64,000 nt of DNA from an uncultured Lachnospiraceae bacterium (GCA_947172645.1 CAMWBY010000017.1:1-64000); one strand, 5' to 3'; shown: positions 1-9,991, counted from the first letter of the stretch. The notes: generated by a model from the letters alone, not told the origin. A program made the numbers and translations.

Positions 1-80
1 TTTTAAACTACAGTGGAATTTACTTCTGCACTGGAATTTAAAATTTCAAGTCAGCTACCAATCGCTTATTCTAAGCTAAC

Positions 81-851
81 TTAAAGTTTTCTTGCCTTGA
101 TACAGAACGAAATAGGCAGCATTTTAGCTTTCTTTGTTTTAGGGTCAACATCTCCTATAGCATTTAATGATTTGTTGTCTGACTCTTCCACTAACTGCTC
201 TACTACAAATCCTACTTTTGCCAATGCATTAATATATGTTGACATCTTTCTGTTACATAAAATAATTTCACTATCATGCACAGGCATTTTGAAGTATGAT
301 TCGTCATAGTAACTCTTCATCATTACCAACTTTTCATCTTCAAAAACATCTTTACGTTCATCACATGACCATGCTACACAATAATTCAATGTATGATGCC
401 AACTAAATATAAAAATGCCATCCTTCTTCAAGTAAGAAGCAATCTTATCAAATGTTCCCTGTAAATCGGTTGTCCAACCAATGCCGTAGATGGAATATAC
501 ATAATCAAAATACCCTTTAGGCACATCAAGTTCATCCTCCATCTTTGCGCATAATAACTTTGCCGAATATCCACTGTCACTTAAAAGTTTTGCTGCATTA
601 TCAAGCTGCTTTTGAGACAAATCAACTCCCCATAACTCCCCTGCGCCTTTTTCAGCATTATACTTCAATGAATGCCCGCTACCACAGCATATCTCCAGCA
701 TTTTCTTTCCCACAACATCACTGAATAAATGTAAGTCATCTTCTGTTGGAAATCGTACCCCATATGTCGGGAGTGACGTTGTTCCAAACCACAAATCAGC
801 ATGGTCATTCCAATATGTTTTATTACTCTCAATTATCTCATCACGTTTCAT
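81..851 (-). CDS. class I SAM-dependent methyltransferase
   Basis: 256-aa ORF with LEICCGSGHSLKY (SAM-binding motif I-like) and Rossmann-type pattern GELWGVDLSQKQL. Confidence 0.85.
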   Translation of the reverse strand: MKRDEIIESNKTYWNDHADLWFGTTSLPTYGVRFPTEDDLHLFSDVVGKKMLEICCGSGHSLKYNAEKGAGELWGVDLSQKQLDNAAKLLSDSGYSAKLLCAKMEDELDVPKGYFDYVYSIYGIGWTTDLQGTFDKIASYLKKDGIFIFSWHHTLNYCVAWSCDERKDVFEDEKLVMMKSYYDESYFKMPVHDSEIILCNRKMSTYINALAKVGFVVEQLVEESDNKSLNAIGDVDPKTKKAKMLPISFCIKARKL

Positions 852-924
852 ATATTTCTCCTAAACAATTGTCACTCTTTTTATAAATAGAGCCATTTTA
901 GAGCCAACAGGCATAAAACAATCC

Positions 925-958
925 CGGAAACACCCATTTTATCAGCATTTCCAGGATT
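925..958. terminator. hairpin downstream of the guaA-like gene
   Basis: AATCCcGGAAA ... TTTCCaGGATT inverted repeat just past the stop codon. Confidence 0.4.
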
Positions 959-965
959 TTATCCG

Positions 966-2258
966 CTATTCGAACTCAATCGTCGCCGGTGGCTTCGGGC
1001 TCATATCATAACACACCCTATTCACATTCTCCACCTCCGCCAAGATTCTCTCCGTAATCTTTTCCAACACATCCCAATCCACTTTCTCAATCGATGCCGT
1101 CATCGCATCGATGGTATTGATTGCACGGATAATCACCATATACTCAAACACCCTCGCGTTGTTCTTCATCCCCACCGATTTAAAATCCGGAACTACCGTA
1201 AAATACTGCCAAACCTTCTTATCTAGTCCGGCTTTCGCAAACTCTTCTCTCAAGATTGCATCGGACTCACGGACGGCTTCCAATCGGTCCCTCGTGATTG
1301 CTCCCAGACATCTCACGCCAAGTCCTGGTCCCGGAAACGGTTGACGATATACCATATCATGGGGCAGACCTAACTCCACGCCGCAGGCACGCACTTCATC
1401 TTTGAAAAGCTGCTTCAGCGGCTCAACCAGTTCAAACTTCAAATCTTCCGGAAGACCGCCTACATTGTGATGGGATTTTACCATCTTAGCCGTCTTCGTG
1501 CCGCTTTCAATAATATCAGGATAGATGGTTCCCTGTCCCAGGAAATCGATTCCCTGAAGCTTTCTTGCTTCCTCTTCAAAAACGCGGATAAACTCTCCTC
1601 CGATAATCTTGCGCTTCTGCTCCGGGTCAGCCACATCCTCAAGTTTGCCTAAGAAACGTTCAGACGCATCTACATAAATCAAATTTGCGTGCAATTCATC
1701 ACGGAACACTTTCACGACACTTTCCGATTCATTCTTACGCATCAGGCCATGGTTCACATGCACACACACTAGCTGCTGCCCGATTGCCTTAATCAGCATC
1801 GCAGCCACCACAGACGAATCCACGCCGCCGGATAGCGCCAACAGCACTTTTCTGTCGCCAACCTGCTGCCGAATCAGCTCTACCTGGTCGGCAATAAAAT
1901 TCTTCATATTCCAGTTGGCCTCCACCCCGCAATCCTCGAAAACAAACTTCTTAAGCGCAGCCTCATCCGGCATCTCGCCAAACTGTGTCGCGCACCGTGA
2001 CTGCGGATAATCTATAGAAAGCATAGGAATACCCATATCGTAAAGCTCCGGCCTTACTTCCACTGCCCTTCCGTCAACCACCCTGTTTTCCCCGCCATTT
2101 AGCAGAATGCCTTTCACATTTTTTAAAGCTTTCAGCTCCTCCACTGTAATATCGTGGGGATGTATCTCACTATACACTCCAAGATCACGGATTGCACGTG
2201 CAACAACAGTATTCTTCGTACTGCCTAAATCTAAAATTACGATTAAATCTTGTTTCAT
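966..2258 (-). CDS. GMP synthase-like protein with shortened GATase domain and intact ATP-pyrophosphatase and dimerisation domains
   Basis: [16 protein letters not shown]-loop, [10 protein letters not shown] and C-terminal KPPATIEFE are typical of GuaA; the N-terminal GATase is about 100 aa shorter than the paralog at 4794-6335 and has SIDYPQS where the paralog has GICYGSQ. Confidence 0.85.
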   Translation of the reverse strand: MKQDLIVILDLGSTKNTVVARAIRDLGVYSEIHPHDITVEELKALKNVKGILLNGGENRVVDGRAVEVRPELYDMGIPMLSIDYPQSRCATQFGEMPDEAALKKFVFEDCGVEANWNMKNFIADQVELIRQQVGDRKVLLALSGGVDSSVVAAMLIKAIGQQLVCVHVNHGLMRKNESESVVKVFRDELHANLIYVDASERFLGKLEDVADPEQKRKIIGGEFIRVFEEEARKLQGIDFLGQGTIYPDIIESGTKTAKMVKSHHNVGGLPEDLKFELVEPLKQLFKDEVRACGVELGLPHDMVYRQPFPGPGLGVRCLGAITRDRLEAVRESDAILREEFAKAGLDKKVWQYFTVVPDFKSVGMKNNARVFEYMVIIRAINTIDAMTASIEKVDWDVLEKITERILAEVENVNRVCYDMSPKPPATIEFE

Positions 2259-2865
2259 TGGGAAGCCTCCTTGTCCTCCGTTTTGCCGTCTCAGTTCCGT
2301 CTCATTCCGCCGCCCATATAAGCACGAAATTCTATTGTCATTTATTATATAGTATAATTCCCCTGAAAAGCAACGAAATTCTTCCTTTTACCATAATTGC
2401 AAAGGATGTTATTTCACGCTGAAAAGCTCTGGATTACCGCACAAAAAGCTTTAAAGTCACATTTTGGCGCCTTCGCGGCTCACAAAATCACGCAAGCCTG
2501 AACTGTTTCTTCTTCCTACATATAAACACTTTTTTATAAAAACCGGTCTAACTATTTTCTTCTAAGCATGCCTTTTCCTCCGTAATTCCGTAATTTCTAT
2601 GCCGCAAGACAATACATAGTATTAAAAACTATTAAAAAAAGTTTATATAACTTCACTCTGTAATATTTATATGCAAAACAATTGCATTTGCTGTATAAAC
2701 GTAGTATCCTATATTTTAGTAAAGTCAGTATGCTAGTTACCTGGCAACCATGACTGCGATATCTGTTTTACCCTGGCATATTGCCTGCATACCGTAACGC
2801 AGACACATAGCCCCTAACGTAGAACTATATTACTGAAATAGAATATAACAAGAGGATTTCCCAAC

Positions 2866-3786
2866 ATGAAAGAAGCATTCCATATTATCAGCGACGGCTC
2901 CTGCGATTTGCCGCCGGAATTGGTACAGGAAAGAAACATTACGGTCGTGCCTTTCTATGTATCTTTTGATGATGAACATTATTTTAAAGAAATTACAGAA
3001 ATTGGCGTCAGAGACTTTTATCAGCAGATGGTAGATAAAAAGGGCGTATACCCCAAATCTTCCATGCCATCCATACAGGATTATGAAGACACATTCCTGC
3101 CCTTTGTGGAAGAAGGCACTCCTATTGTCTGTATCTGCATTACAACAAAATTCAGCGGTTCCATGCAATCGGCGCTCAATGCCCGGTCGCTTCTGCTGGA
3201 AAAATATCCCCATGCGGAAATTACCGTTATCGACGCTACCATCAATACTGTCCTACAGGGACTATATGTCCTGGAAGCCGCTAACCTTCGTGATTCCGGT
3301 ATCAGTTATCAGGACACCATAGCCCGTCTGGAAGAAATAAAAAGCACCGGAAGAATCTTTTTCACCGTAGGCAATATGGAATATTTGAAACATGGCGGGC
3401 GTATCGGCAAAGTGGCCGCCCTGGCAGGAGGCGCACTGGACATTCGCCCCGTTATCACGCTAAAACAAGGAGAAATCTTTCCCTCCGGGCTTGACAGGGG
3501 CCGCAAGCGCACCGTAAAGAAAGTACTGAATCTTCTTTTAGAGTATTTGCAGGAAAGCCCTCTTGGCATCGAATGTTATAGCCTCGCCATCGGCTATGGG
3601 TATGATAAGGATGAAGCCCTTGCTTTCCGCGAGCAGACATTATCCGTATTGCGCGAAAAGGGATATGATATAGAAACATTCCCCCTCTACCAAATCGGGG
3701 CTACCATCGGCGTACACACCGGTCCCTACCCGCTTGGATTCGGAATTATTGAAAAAGGAATCCATACATTGCAAAGCGAAAAATAA
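2866..3786 (+). CDS. DegV family protein (fatty-acid binding)
   Basis: 306 aa; ISDGSCDLPPEL start and TKFSGSMQSA motif typical of DegV; convergent with the gene at 3856. Confidence 0.9.
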   Translation: MKEAFHIISDGSCDLPPELVQERNITVVPFYVSFDDEHYFKEITEIGVRDFYQQMVDKKGVYPKSSMPSIQDYEDTFLPFVEEGTPIVCICITTKFSGSMQSALNARSLLLEKYPHAEITVIDATINTVLQGLYVLEAANLRDSGISYQDTIARLEEIKSTGRIFFTVGNMEYLKHGGRIGKVAALAGGALDIRPVITLKQGEIFPSGLDRGRKRTVKKVLNLLLEYLQESPLGIECYSLAIGYGYDKDEALAFREQTLSVLREKGYDIETFPLYQIGATIGVHTGPYPLGFGIIEKGIHTLQSEK

Positions 3787-3803
3787 GTGAAAATTTCCTA
3801 TAT

Positions 3804-3851
3804 AAAAAGACCTTGCAGAAAGCCTGGCATCTCTCTTTCCACAAGGTCTTT
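3804..3851. terminator. bidirectional terminator between convergent genes
   Basis: AAAGACCTTG ... CAAGGTCTTT inverted repeat flanked by A and T tracts. Confidence 0.7.
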
Positions 3852-3855
3852 CATT

Positions 3856-4791
3856 CTATTTTATCCCTTTGCTCTCCTGTCTAAACCATAGCTTTTCCCC
3901 ATCACACAGACACGTGACCGTACCGTTTCCCGTAAAATAAATTTCCGTTCCAATATCCTCCAGCATCCGACACACCTTATCGTCCGCTACTTTTTCTTCT
4001 AAGTTTGTAACCACTGCCACGGAAGGACTGACCTCCTGCAGAAATTCCTCCGAATTTTTTTCTTTTCTTCCATGATGTGGAACTTTCAATACATCGTGGG
4101 AAAGCGCAAACTCTTCCTGCTCCATGAGTTCATCCAACCTATCTTTTTCACAATCTCCCGCAAACAGAAAGCTTTTTTCCCCATAAACCATACTGATTAC
4201 AAGAGAAAAATCATTCTCTTCTTCGTAGCTTCCCCGTTCTGGCGGCATAATCAGAAAATCCACTCCGTCAAAAGATATTTCCATCGTCTCCGTCACCAAG
4301 ACCGGAACCATTCCTCCTGCTTCCATCGCCCATTCATACTCCAGGTATTGGCCGCTATCAGATTCATAATCAGGCTGCAGCACCTCTTTTACCTGCAAGT
4401 TATTTATCATCCAGTCAGCGCCGCCTACATGGTCTTTATCAAAATGCGTCAACACCAAATAGTCCAAACAGGAAATACTCTGTTCCTCCATATAGCTTAA
4501 AAGAATCTCCGACGTATCATCATAACCGGAGTCAATCAGCATAGAATGTTCCATCGTTTCAATCAGAATGGCATCCCCTTTTCCCACGTCAAAAAAAGTC
4601 ACTTTTACCTGGCCTTTTTCAGGCGAAGAATGCCTGTCCGCACCACCAACAAATGTCGTGCCGTCCTCGGCGCCTTCCCCCGCACATCCAGATAAAAAAA
4701 TTCCGGTACAGACAAATAAACCCAACAATATCCGTGCTATATGCTGTGATACTTTCCCTTCAATATTATATACATTGCGAATACAATTCAT
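3856..4791 (-). CDS. ComEC/Rec2-related metallo-beta-lactamase-fold lipoprotein
   Basis: Lipobox-like LSGC; FDVGKGDAILIE, THFDKDHVGG and PHHGRKE motifs of ComEC-type MBL hydrolases. Confidence 0.8.
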   Translation of the reverse strand: MNCIRNVYNIEGKVSQHIARILLGLFVCTGIFLSGCAGEGAEDGTTFVGGADRHSSPEKGQVKVTFFDVGKGDAILIETMEHSMLIDSGYDDTSEILLSYMEEQSISCLDYLVLTHFDKDHVGGADWMINNLQVKEVLQPDYESDSGQYLEYEWAMEAGGMVPVLVTETMEISFDGVDFLIMPPERGSYEEENDFSLVISMVYGEKSFLFAGDCEKDRLDELMEQEEFALSHDVLKVPHHGRKEKNSEEFLQEVSPSVAVVTNLEEKVADDKVCRMLEDIGTEIYFTGNGTVTCLCDGEKLWFRQESKGIK

Positions 4792-4793
4792 CG

Positions 4794-6335
4794 TTATTCC
4801 AATTCCACTGTGGCCGGCGGTTTTCCAGTGCAGTCATAAAGCACCCTGTTTACCCCCTTTACCTCATTCACGATTCTGTTGGTCACTTTTCCCAACACTT
4901 CCCACGGAATCTGCGCCGCCTCGGCAGTCATAAAATCACTCGTCTCCACCGCCCGCAGCGCCACGGCATAGTCGTATGTCCGCTCATCTCCCATAACGCC
5001 CACGGAACGCATGTTGGTCAAAGCCGCAAAATACTGTCCAAGCCCTTTATCCACGCCCGCTTTGGCTATTTCCTCCCGGTAAATATAATCCGCGTCCTGC
5101 ACCATTCTGACCTTCTCCGCCGTAACTTCACCGATAATACGAATGCCAAGTCCCGGCCCCGGAAACGGCTGCCGGAAGACCAGATGCTCCGGTATGCCAA
5201 GCTCCAATCCTGCTCTGCGCACTTCGTCCTTGAAAAGCATACGAAGCGGCTCGATAATCTCTTTAAAATCCACATAATCCGGCAGCCCGCCTACATTATG
5301 ATGGGACTTAATCACCGCCGATTGGCCTAACCCGGACTCAATCACATCGGGATAAATAGTGCCCTGTACAAGGAAATCTACCGCGCCAATTTTCTTCGCC
5401 TCTTCCTCAAACACACGGATAAACTCTTCCCCGATAATTTTTCTCTTCTGCTCCGGCTCTGTCACCCCGGCAAGCTTCCGGTAGAACCGCTCCTGCGCGT
5501 TGACGCGGATAAAGTTCAAGTCGTAGGGGCCCTCCGGCCCAAACACCGCCTCAACCTCATCGCCCTCATTTTTGCGCAAAAGCCCATGGTCCACAAACAC
5601 GCAAGTCAATTGTTTCCCCACTGCTTTTGCCAAAAGGACTGCCGCCACGGAAGAATCCACTCCGCCGGACAGAGCGCACAATACCTTTCCGTCCCCCACT
5701 TTTTCACGTACCGCCTGAATGGTTGTCTCCACAAAGGAATCCATTTTCCAATCCCCGCCGCATCCGCATATACCCAAAACAAAATTGCGCAGCATCGTCA
5801 TACCCTCCGCGGTATGCATGACTTCCGGATGGAACTGTACCGCGTATAAATTTTTCTCCGGACATTCCATGGCGGCAATGGGGCAGACTGGCGTATGCGC
5901 CGTCACCCGAAAATCCACAGGCGCTTTCTCAATATAATCGGTATGGCTCATCCAACAAATCGTCTTCTCCGATACGCCTGCAAACAAGGCCCCTCTTTCA
6001 TCCACTTCCACCTCAGTCTTCCCATATTCACTGACAGGCGCCGTGGTCACCTTACCGCCTAGCAGATGAGCCATAAGCTGTGAACCGTAACATATTCCAA
6101 GAATCGGGATACCCAGCTCGAATATTTCTTTGCTGCACAGCACTGCATCCTCTCCATACACGCTGTTAGGCCCGCCCGTAAAAATGATTCCCTTCGGCTC
6201 CATCTCCTTAATTGTATCAAGGCTCAAATTGTACGGATGCACCTCGCAATATACATTACATTCCCTCACTCTGCGTGCAATCAACTGATTATACTGTCCG
6301 CCGAAATCTAATACAATAACCGTTTCTCTGCCCAT
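4794..6335 (-). CDS. guaA: GMP synthase (glutamine-hydrolysing), full length
   Basis: 513 aa; GATase GICYGSQ and FHPEV catalytic motifs, [26 protein letters not shown]. Confidence 0.97.
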   Translation of the reverse strand: MGRETVIVLDFGGQYNQLIARRVRECNVYCEVHPYNLSLDTIKEMEPKGIIFTGGPNSVYGEDAVLCSKEIFELGIPILGICYGSQLMAHLLGGKVTTAPVSEYGKTEVEVDERGALFAGVSEKTICWMSHTDYIEKAPVDFRVTAHTPVCPIAAMECPEKNLYAVQFHPEVMHTAEGMTMLRNFVLGICGCGGDWKMDSFVETTIQAVREKVGDGKVLCALSGGVDSSVAAVLLAKAVGKQLTCVFVDHGLLRKNEGDEVEAVFGPEGPYDLNFIRVNAQERFYRKLAGVTEPEQKRKIIGEEFIRVFEEEAKKIGAVDFLVQGTIYPDVIESGLGQSAVIKSHHNVGGLPDYVDFKEIIEPLRMLFKDEVRRAGLELGIPEHLVFRQPFPGPGLGIRIIGEVTAEKVRMVQDADYIYREEIAKAGVDKGLGQYFAALTNMRSVGVMGDERTYDYAVALRAVETSDFMTAEAAQIPWEVLGKVTNRIVNEVKGVNRVLYDCTGKPPATVELE

Positions 6336-6350
6336 GCTTTCTCTCCATTC

Positions 6351-7724
6351 TTATTTGCTGTTTTTCCCCAATGCTTTTTCCCATTTGCCGCCATGATAGC
6401 GAACCTCATAGCAAATTCCCCGGAACATCCAGTCAATGGTCATAGCAATCCATATGCCGATTAACCCCATATGAAACACATTGCTGAAAAAGTACGCCGT
6501 GCCAATCCTGAATACCCACATGGAAATAATGGCAATCGCCATCGTCCACATGACGTCCCCCGCTGCACGCAGCGTATTGGGCAGTGAAAAAGACGGCACC
6601 CACGCAAACATGCACATACACGCATGATAACGTATTACCTGTACTGCCAGTTCTTCCGTCTCTGGCGTCAGATGATAGAGCAGAAGCATTTGCCTGCACA
6701 AAAGAATCATCACCAGAGATACCGCTATCATACCTGCAGTTGTCAGCCTCATAAGTTTCTTCGTATAATACCTTGTCTGTCCATAATCCCCGGCGCCGAT
6801 GCAATAGGAAGCCACCGACAGAATCGCCAGGTTAATTGACACACCCGGCAAAATGTTGAAATTGGCTATCGTGCCACAGACCGCATTTGCGGCAATCGCC
6901 GATGTGCCAAAAGTGGATACCAGGCTTAAGAGAAGTATTTTCCCTAATTGGAAAAGGCTGTTCTCCAACCCATTCGGTATCCCGATATATAAAATTTTTT
7001 TAATCTGCCGCAGATGAAGCTTCGCGGTGATGCGGTGCTTAAAGTGAATCACCCGGTCTTCCCTGAACAACATACAGAAAATAATAACCGCTGCAACCGT
7101 CCTTGACACGGTAGTGGAAATCGCCGCGCCTGCCACGCCCATATGAAAACCAAAAATCAAGAGTGCGTTGCCCACTAAGTTTAACAGGTTCATCAACAAC
7201 GATATGTACATTGTGGTTTTACTGTCGCCCATTGCACGAAAAAGTGCGGCGCATCCATTATATAACGCCAACGGACAGATAGACAATCCCGTAATAATCA
7301 AATAGGTCGTGGCGCTTTCCATGACCTCAGCCTCCACCTGCCCGAAAACTGCCCGTAGAATCGTCGTATGCCATCCGAGCAGCACAACCGTGGTGACTAC
7401 CGAAGCATACAGCAGGAAAAGAACCATCTGCCACGCAGACCGCCCCGCCATTTCTTCATTGTGCTGCCCCAATGCATGTCCCGCCACAACGGCGCCGCCG
7501 GTGGCGAGCGCCGCAAAAACCTGAATAACTAAAATATTGATATTATCCACCAATGAGACACCCGACACCGCTGCTTCCCCAACGCCGGAAATCATGACAG
7601 TATCCAGCATACCGACTAAAATAGCCAGAAGCTGTTCCATGATTAAAGGCAGAATCAGTTTCTTAAGGTCAGCATTACTATAAAACGTTCCCTTTGTTTC
7701 TTCTTCCGTGTGCATTGCCGTCAT
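6351..7724 (-). CDS. MATE family efflux transporter
   Basis: 457-aa polytopic protein; LILPLIMEQLLAILVGMLDTVMISGVGEAAVSGVS typical MATE N-terminus. Confidence 0.9.
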   Translation of the reverse strand: MTAMHTEEETKGTFYSNADLKKLILPLIMEQLLAILVGMLDTVMISGVGEAAVSGVSLVDNINILVIQVFAALATGGAVVAGHALGQHNEEMAGRSAWQMVLFLLYASVVTTVVLLGWHTTILRAVFGQVEAEVMESATTYLIITGLSICPLALYNGCAALFRAMGDSKTTMYISLLMNLLNLVGNALLIFGFHMGVAGAAISTTVSRTVAAVIIFCMLFREDRVIHFKHRITAKLHLRQIKKILYIGIPNGLENSLFQLGKILLLSLVSTFGTSAIAANAVCGTIANFNILPGVSINLAILSVASYCIGAGDYGQTRYYTKKLMRLTTAGMIAVSLVMILLCRQMLLLYHLTPETEELAVQVIRYHACMCMFAWVPSFSLPNTLRAAGDVMWTMAIAIISMWVFRIGTAYFFSNVFHMGLIGIWIAMTIDWMFRGICYEVRYHGGKWEKALGKNSK

Positions 7725-7875
7725 TGTCCTCGCATAAATTCTGAAATTATTTTATCATCTGCATCCGCATACATGATTCACAATTTATTCTATGCCTATT
7801 CTTAAGTAATGTAAAGCACATTCAACATGCCCTCCGCCTAACTTTTCACAACCTTAATCATCCATGGGCGCCGTC

Positions 7876-8133
7876 TTAAAAACTATGTTGATGCAAATAT
7901 TTCTCTCTTGTGGCCAATCCTCCGCGGATATGTCTTTCCGATTTGTTGACGTCCAATACTTTCCTTGCCTCTGCCGCCAGGGACGGATTAAGCTGCGCCA
8001 GACGGTCTGTTACGTCTTTATGTACCGTACTCTTACTAATCCCAAACTCTTTCGCAGTCTGTCTCACCGTGGCATTATTCTCAATGATATAATTGGCAAT
8101 CTGAATTGCACGTTCCTCAATATAATCTTTCAA
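7876..8133 (-). CDS. spoIIID: sporulation transcriptional regulator SpoIIID (TTG start)
   Basis: 85 aa; MKDYIEERAIQIANYII...VRQTAKEFGISKSTVHKDVTDRL...ERHIRGGLATREKY matches the recalled SpoIIID pattern. Confidence 0.93.
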   Translation of the reverse strand: MKDYIEERAIQIANYIIENNATVRQTAKEFGISKSTVHKDVTDRLAQLNPSLAAEARKVLDVNKSERHIRGGLATREKYLHQHSF

Positions 8134-8137
8134 AAGG

Positions 8138-8187
8138 TAACCCCTCAGAACACTTTTTTACATTGTATGAAGTGTTCTGAGGGGTTA
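8138..8187 (-). promoter_or_regulatory. perfect 18-bp hairpin covering the Shine-Dalgarno of spoIIID
   Basis: TAACCCCTCAGAACACTT (8138-8155), 14-nt loop, AAGTGTTCTGAGGGGTTA (8170-8187); minus-strand GAGGGG SD lies 7 nt from the TTG start and inside the stem. Confidence 0.6.
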
Positions 8188-8261
8188 TGCCTCTTTATTT
8201 CCTGCCATTTTTCCACAATTCACACCACCGCAAGGTATAAAAATATGGATGATTAGGTATT

Positions 8262-8948
8262 TCACTGCCGCATCGGCATCTGGAACCCCGCAAGCGCTTT
8301 ATTCAAATAATCATTAAAAGGTTTCATAACCTGAAATATCTCTGCGGCCTTTATGAGAAACGCCTCTGCATCGCTTAACTCTTCATCCTTTACCGGATAT
8401 TCCAGATACCAACTCTTGTATTTTAAATATTCCGCCTGAGGATGTTCTTTCTCATATCCTGCCGGAACATTCTTCAGGGCCGTTCCCTGCACGGTAAAAT
8501 ATCTTTCAAATTCCGGTTCATGTATAATTTTGTCCCATTCTACACCGTTATGTGCGATATAATCCCGTATCATTGTTGTCGCATCCTTAAACATATCCGC
8601 AAACAAGCCGCCGCCTAAAAAAGATTGATTACCCGGTTTTATCATAAGATAATATCCGACAGGAACAGGCAGCTTGCCTTTCGCGGAAATATGGGCGCGA
8701 AACGCAGGATTATAAGGCGATTTATCATGACTAAAGCGAGTGTCCCTCACAATCTTAAACGTAAGGTCTTTGGGCTGATGATGTAAAATACTGCTGTCAA
8801 ATTTTCCGATTTCCATCATTAACGCCTGCAATAACTCTTCAAATTCAGCATTGGCTTTTTTATAGTCATCCTTATTCGCGTGATACCATTCACGGTTATT
8901 ATTCGCGCCAAGAGCCGATAAATAATCCATCATATACTGTGTATTCAT
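8262..8948 (-). CDS. DUF2461 domain-containing protein
   Basis: 228 aa; NNREWYHANKDDYKKA ... VRDTRFSHDKSPYNPAFRAHIS ... YYLMIKPGNQSFLGGGLF is the DUF2461 pattern. Confidence 0.85.
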   Translation of the reverse strand: MNTQYMMDYLSALGANNNREWYHANKDDYKKANAEFEELLQALMMEIGKFDSSILHHQPKDLTFKIVRDTRFSHDKSPYNPAFRAHISAKGKLPVPVGYYLMIKPGNQSFLGGGLFADMFKDATTMIRDYIAHNGVEWDKIIHEPEFERYFTVQGTALKNVPAGYEKEHPQAEYLKYKSWYLEYPVKDEELSDAEAFLIKAAEIFQVMKPFNDYLNKALAGFQMPMRQ

Positions 8949-8963
8949 AATCTGTCATCTCCT

Positions 8964-9815
8964 TTACGATTTCTGGATAATAGAAAGCTGCGTAGAGTCT
9001 AAAAACTCCTGTATCAAATCTTTCGTGCGGTCAGGCGATTGATAGGGCTTACAGAAAGAAAAATCCTGTGACAAGTCATCAATATCTTCCATCGCATTTT
9101 TCACATCTACCATGGTCTGGATAGGGATTTCCCTTGCCGTTGTATAATCTAACTGCAACGGATTTATTCTATGCCTTTGTATCGCATAATTCACTCTGTC
9201 CTTACATTTACACCTACCGCCGCCATATTCCCCGCAATATTGTCCAAGAAAATCCGCCATTTTTTTGCGTATCCTGGAAAGCCGCTGACGGTACGCTTCC
9301 GGCGTCATCTCCAAAATATCCCCCGCAATACGGCTGTCAACTTTAAACATTGTTCCCAATATGAAGATACATCTGCTTTCTGTATCGAGACACTGCAGCA
9401 TCACATTGGTGCAGGACATTTTTAGTTCCTCCGCCAGAATATCCTTTTCCACATTCTGCGTTAAATCCGGTACATCCTGTATTTTTCCGCCTTCTATGTC
9501 CTCGCCATAATACTCAAAGCTCAACGGATAACGGGCAAACATATGCTTTTTATAATTTTTCAGATGGTTTACCGCAATGCTGAATACCCACGTTGTAAAC
9601 GAGCTGTCGCCCCTGAAAGAAGAAAGATGCGTAATCATTTTCAACAAAATATCCTGTGTGGCATCCTCCGCGTCTGCAAATGTGCCGAGCATACGCAAGG
9701 ATAAATTGAATACAATATCCTGTACCCCGGCGACAAGCGTTTCAAGGGCTTTTTTATCCCCTGCTGTCGCTTTATTAACCAGAGACTGTAATTCTTCATT
9801 TGTGTTTTTATTCAT
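8964..9815 (-). CDS. sigma-70 family (ECF-like) RNA polymerase sigma factor with Cys-containing C-terminal extension
   Basis: DAEDATQDILLKMITHLSSFRGDSSFTTWVFSIAVNHLKNY region 2 and region 4 EAYRQRLSRIRKKM, followed by CGEYGGGRCKCKDRVNYAIQRHRINPLQL. Confidence 0.85.
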   Translation of the reverse strand: MNKNTNEELQSLVNKATAGDKKALETLVAGVQDIVFNLSLRMLGTFADAEDATQDILLKMITHLSSFRGDSSFTTWVFSIAVNHLKNYKKHMFARYPLSFEYYGEDIEGGKIQDVPDLTQNVEKDILAEELKMSCTNVMLQCLDTESRCIFILGTMFKVDSRIAGDILEMTPEAYRQRLSRIRKKMADFLGQYCGEYGGGRCKCKDRVNYAIQRHRINPLQLDYTTAREIPIQTMVDVKNAMEDIDDLSQDFSFCKPYQSPDRTKDLIQEFLDSTQLSIIQKS

Positions 9816-9991
9816 ATATTCTTACCTCCTCCTGTTTAGTTAGACAACTTTCCTTTATCTGTGTGACAGCAAAGCAATCAATTTTTTAAATAATTTTCCT
9901 ATACAAAAGAGCCTTTGCAAATCCAGGGCATCCGCCCTTCTTCGCAAAAGCTCCTTCATACACTGTTCATCACTAACTTAAACGCCTTGAT

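Noticed and set aside
2259-2865. Purine riboswitch upstream of the short guaA
   Set aside because: Could not find the conserved purine aptamer core (TATA...CCTA...TTGGGAG-type segments) on either strand.
4653-5330. 225-aa + strand ORF (and other + strand ORFs through 5937)
   Set aside because: Antisense to the full-length guaA and MBL gene; His/Arg-rich shadow translation.
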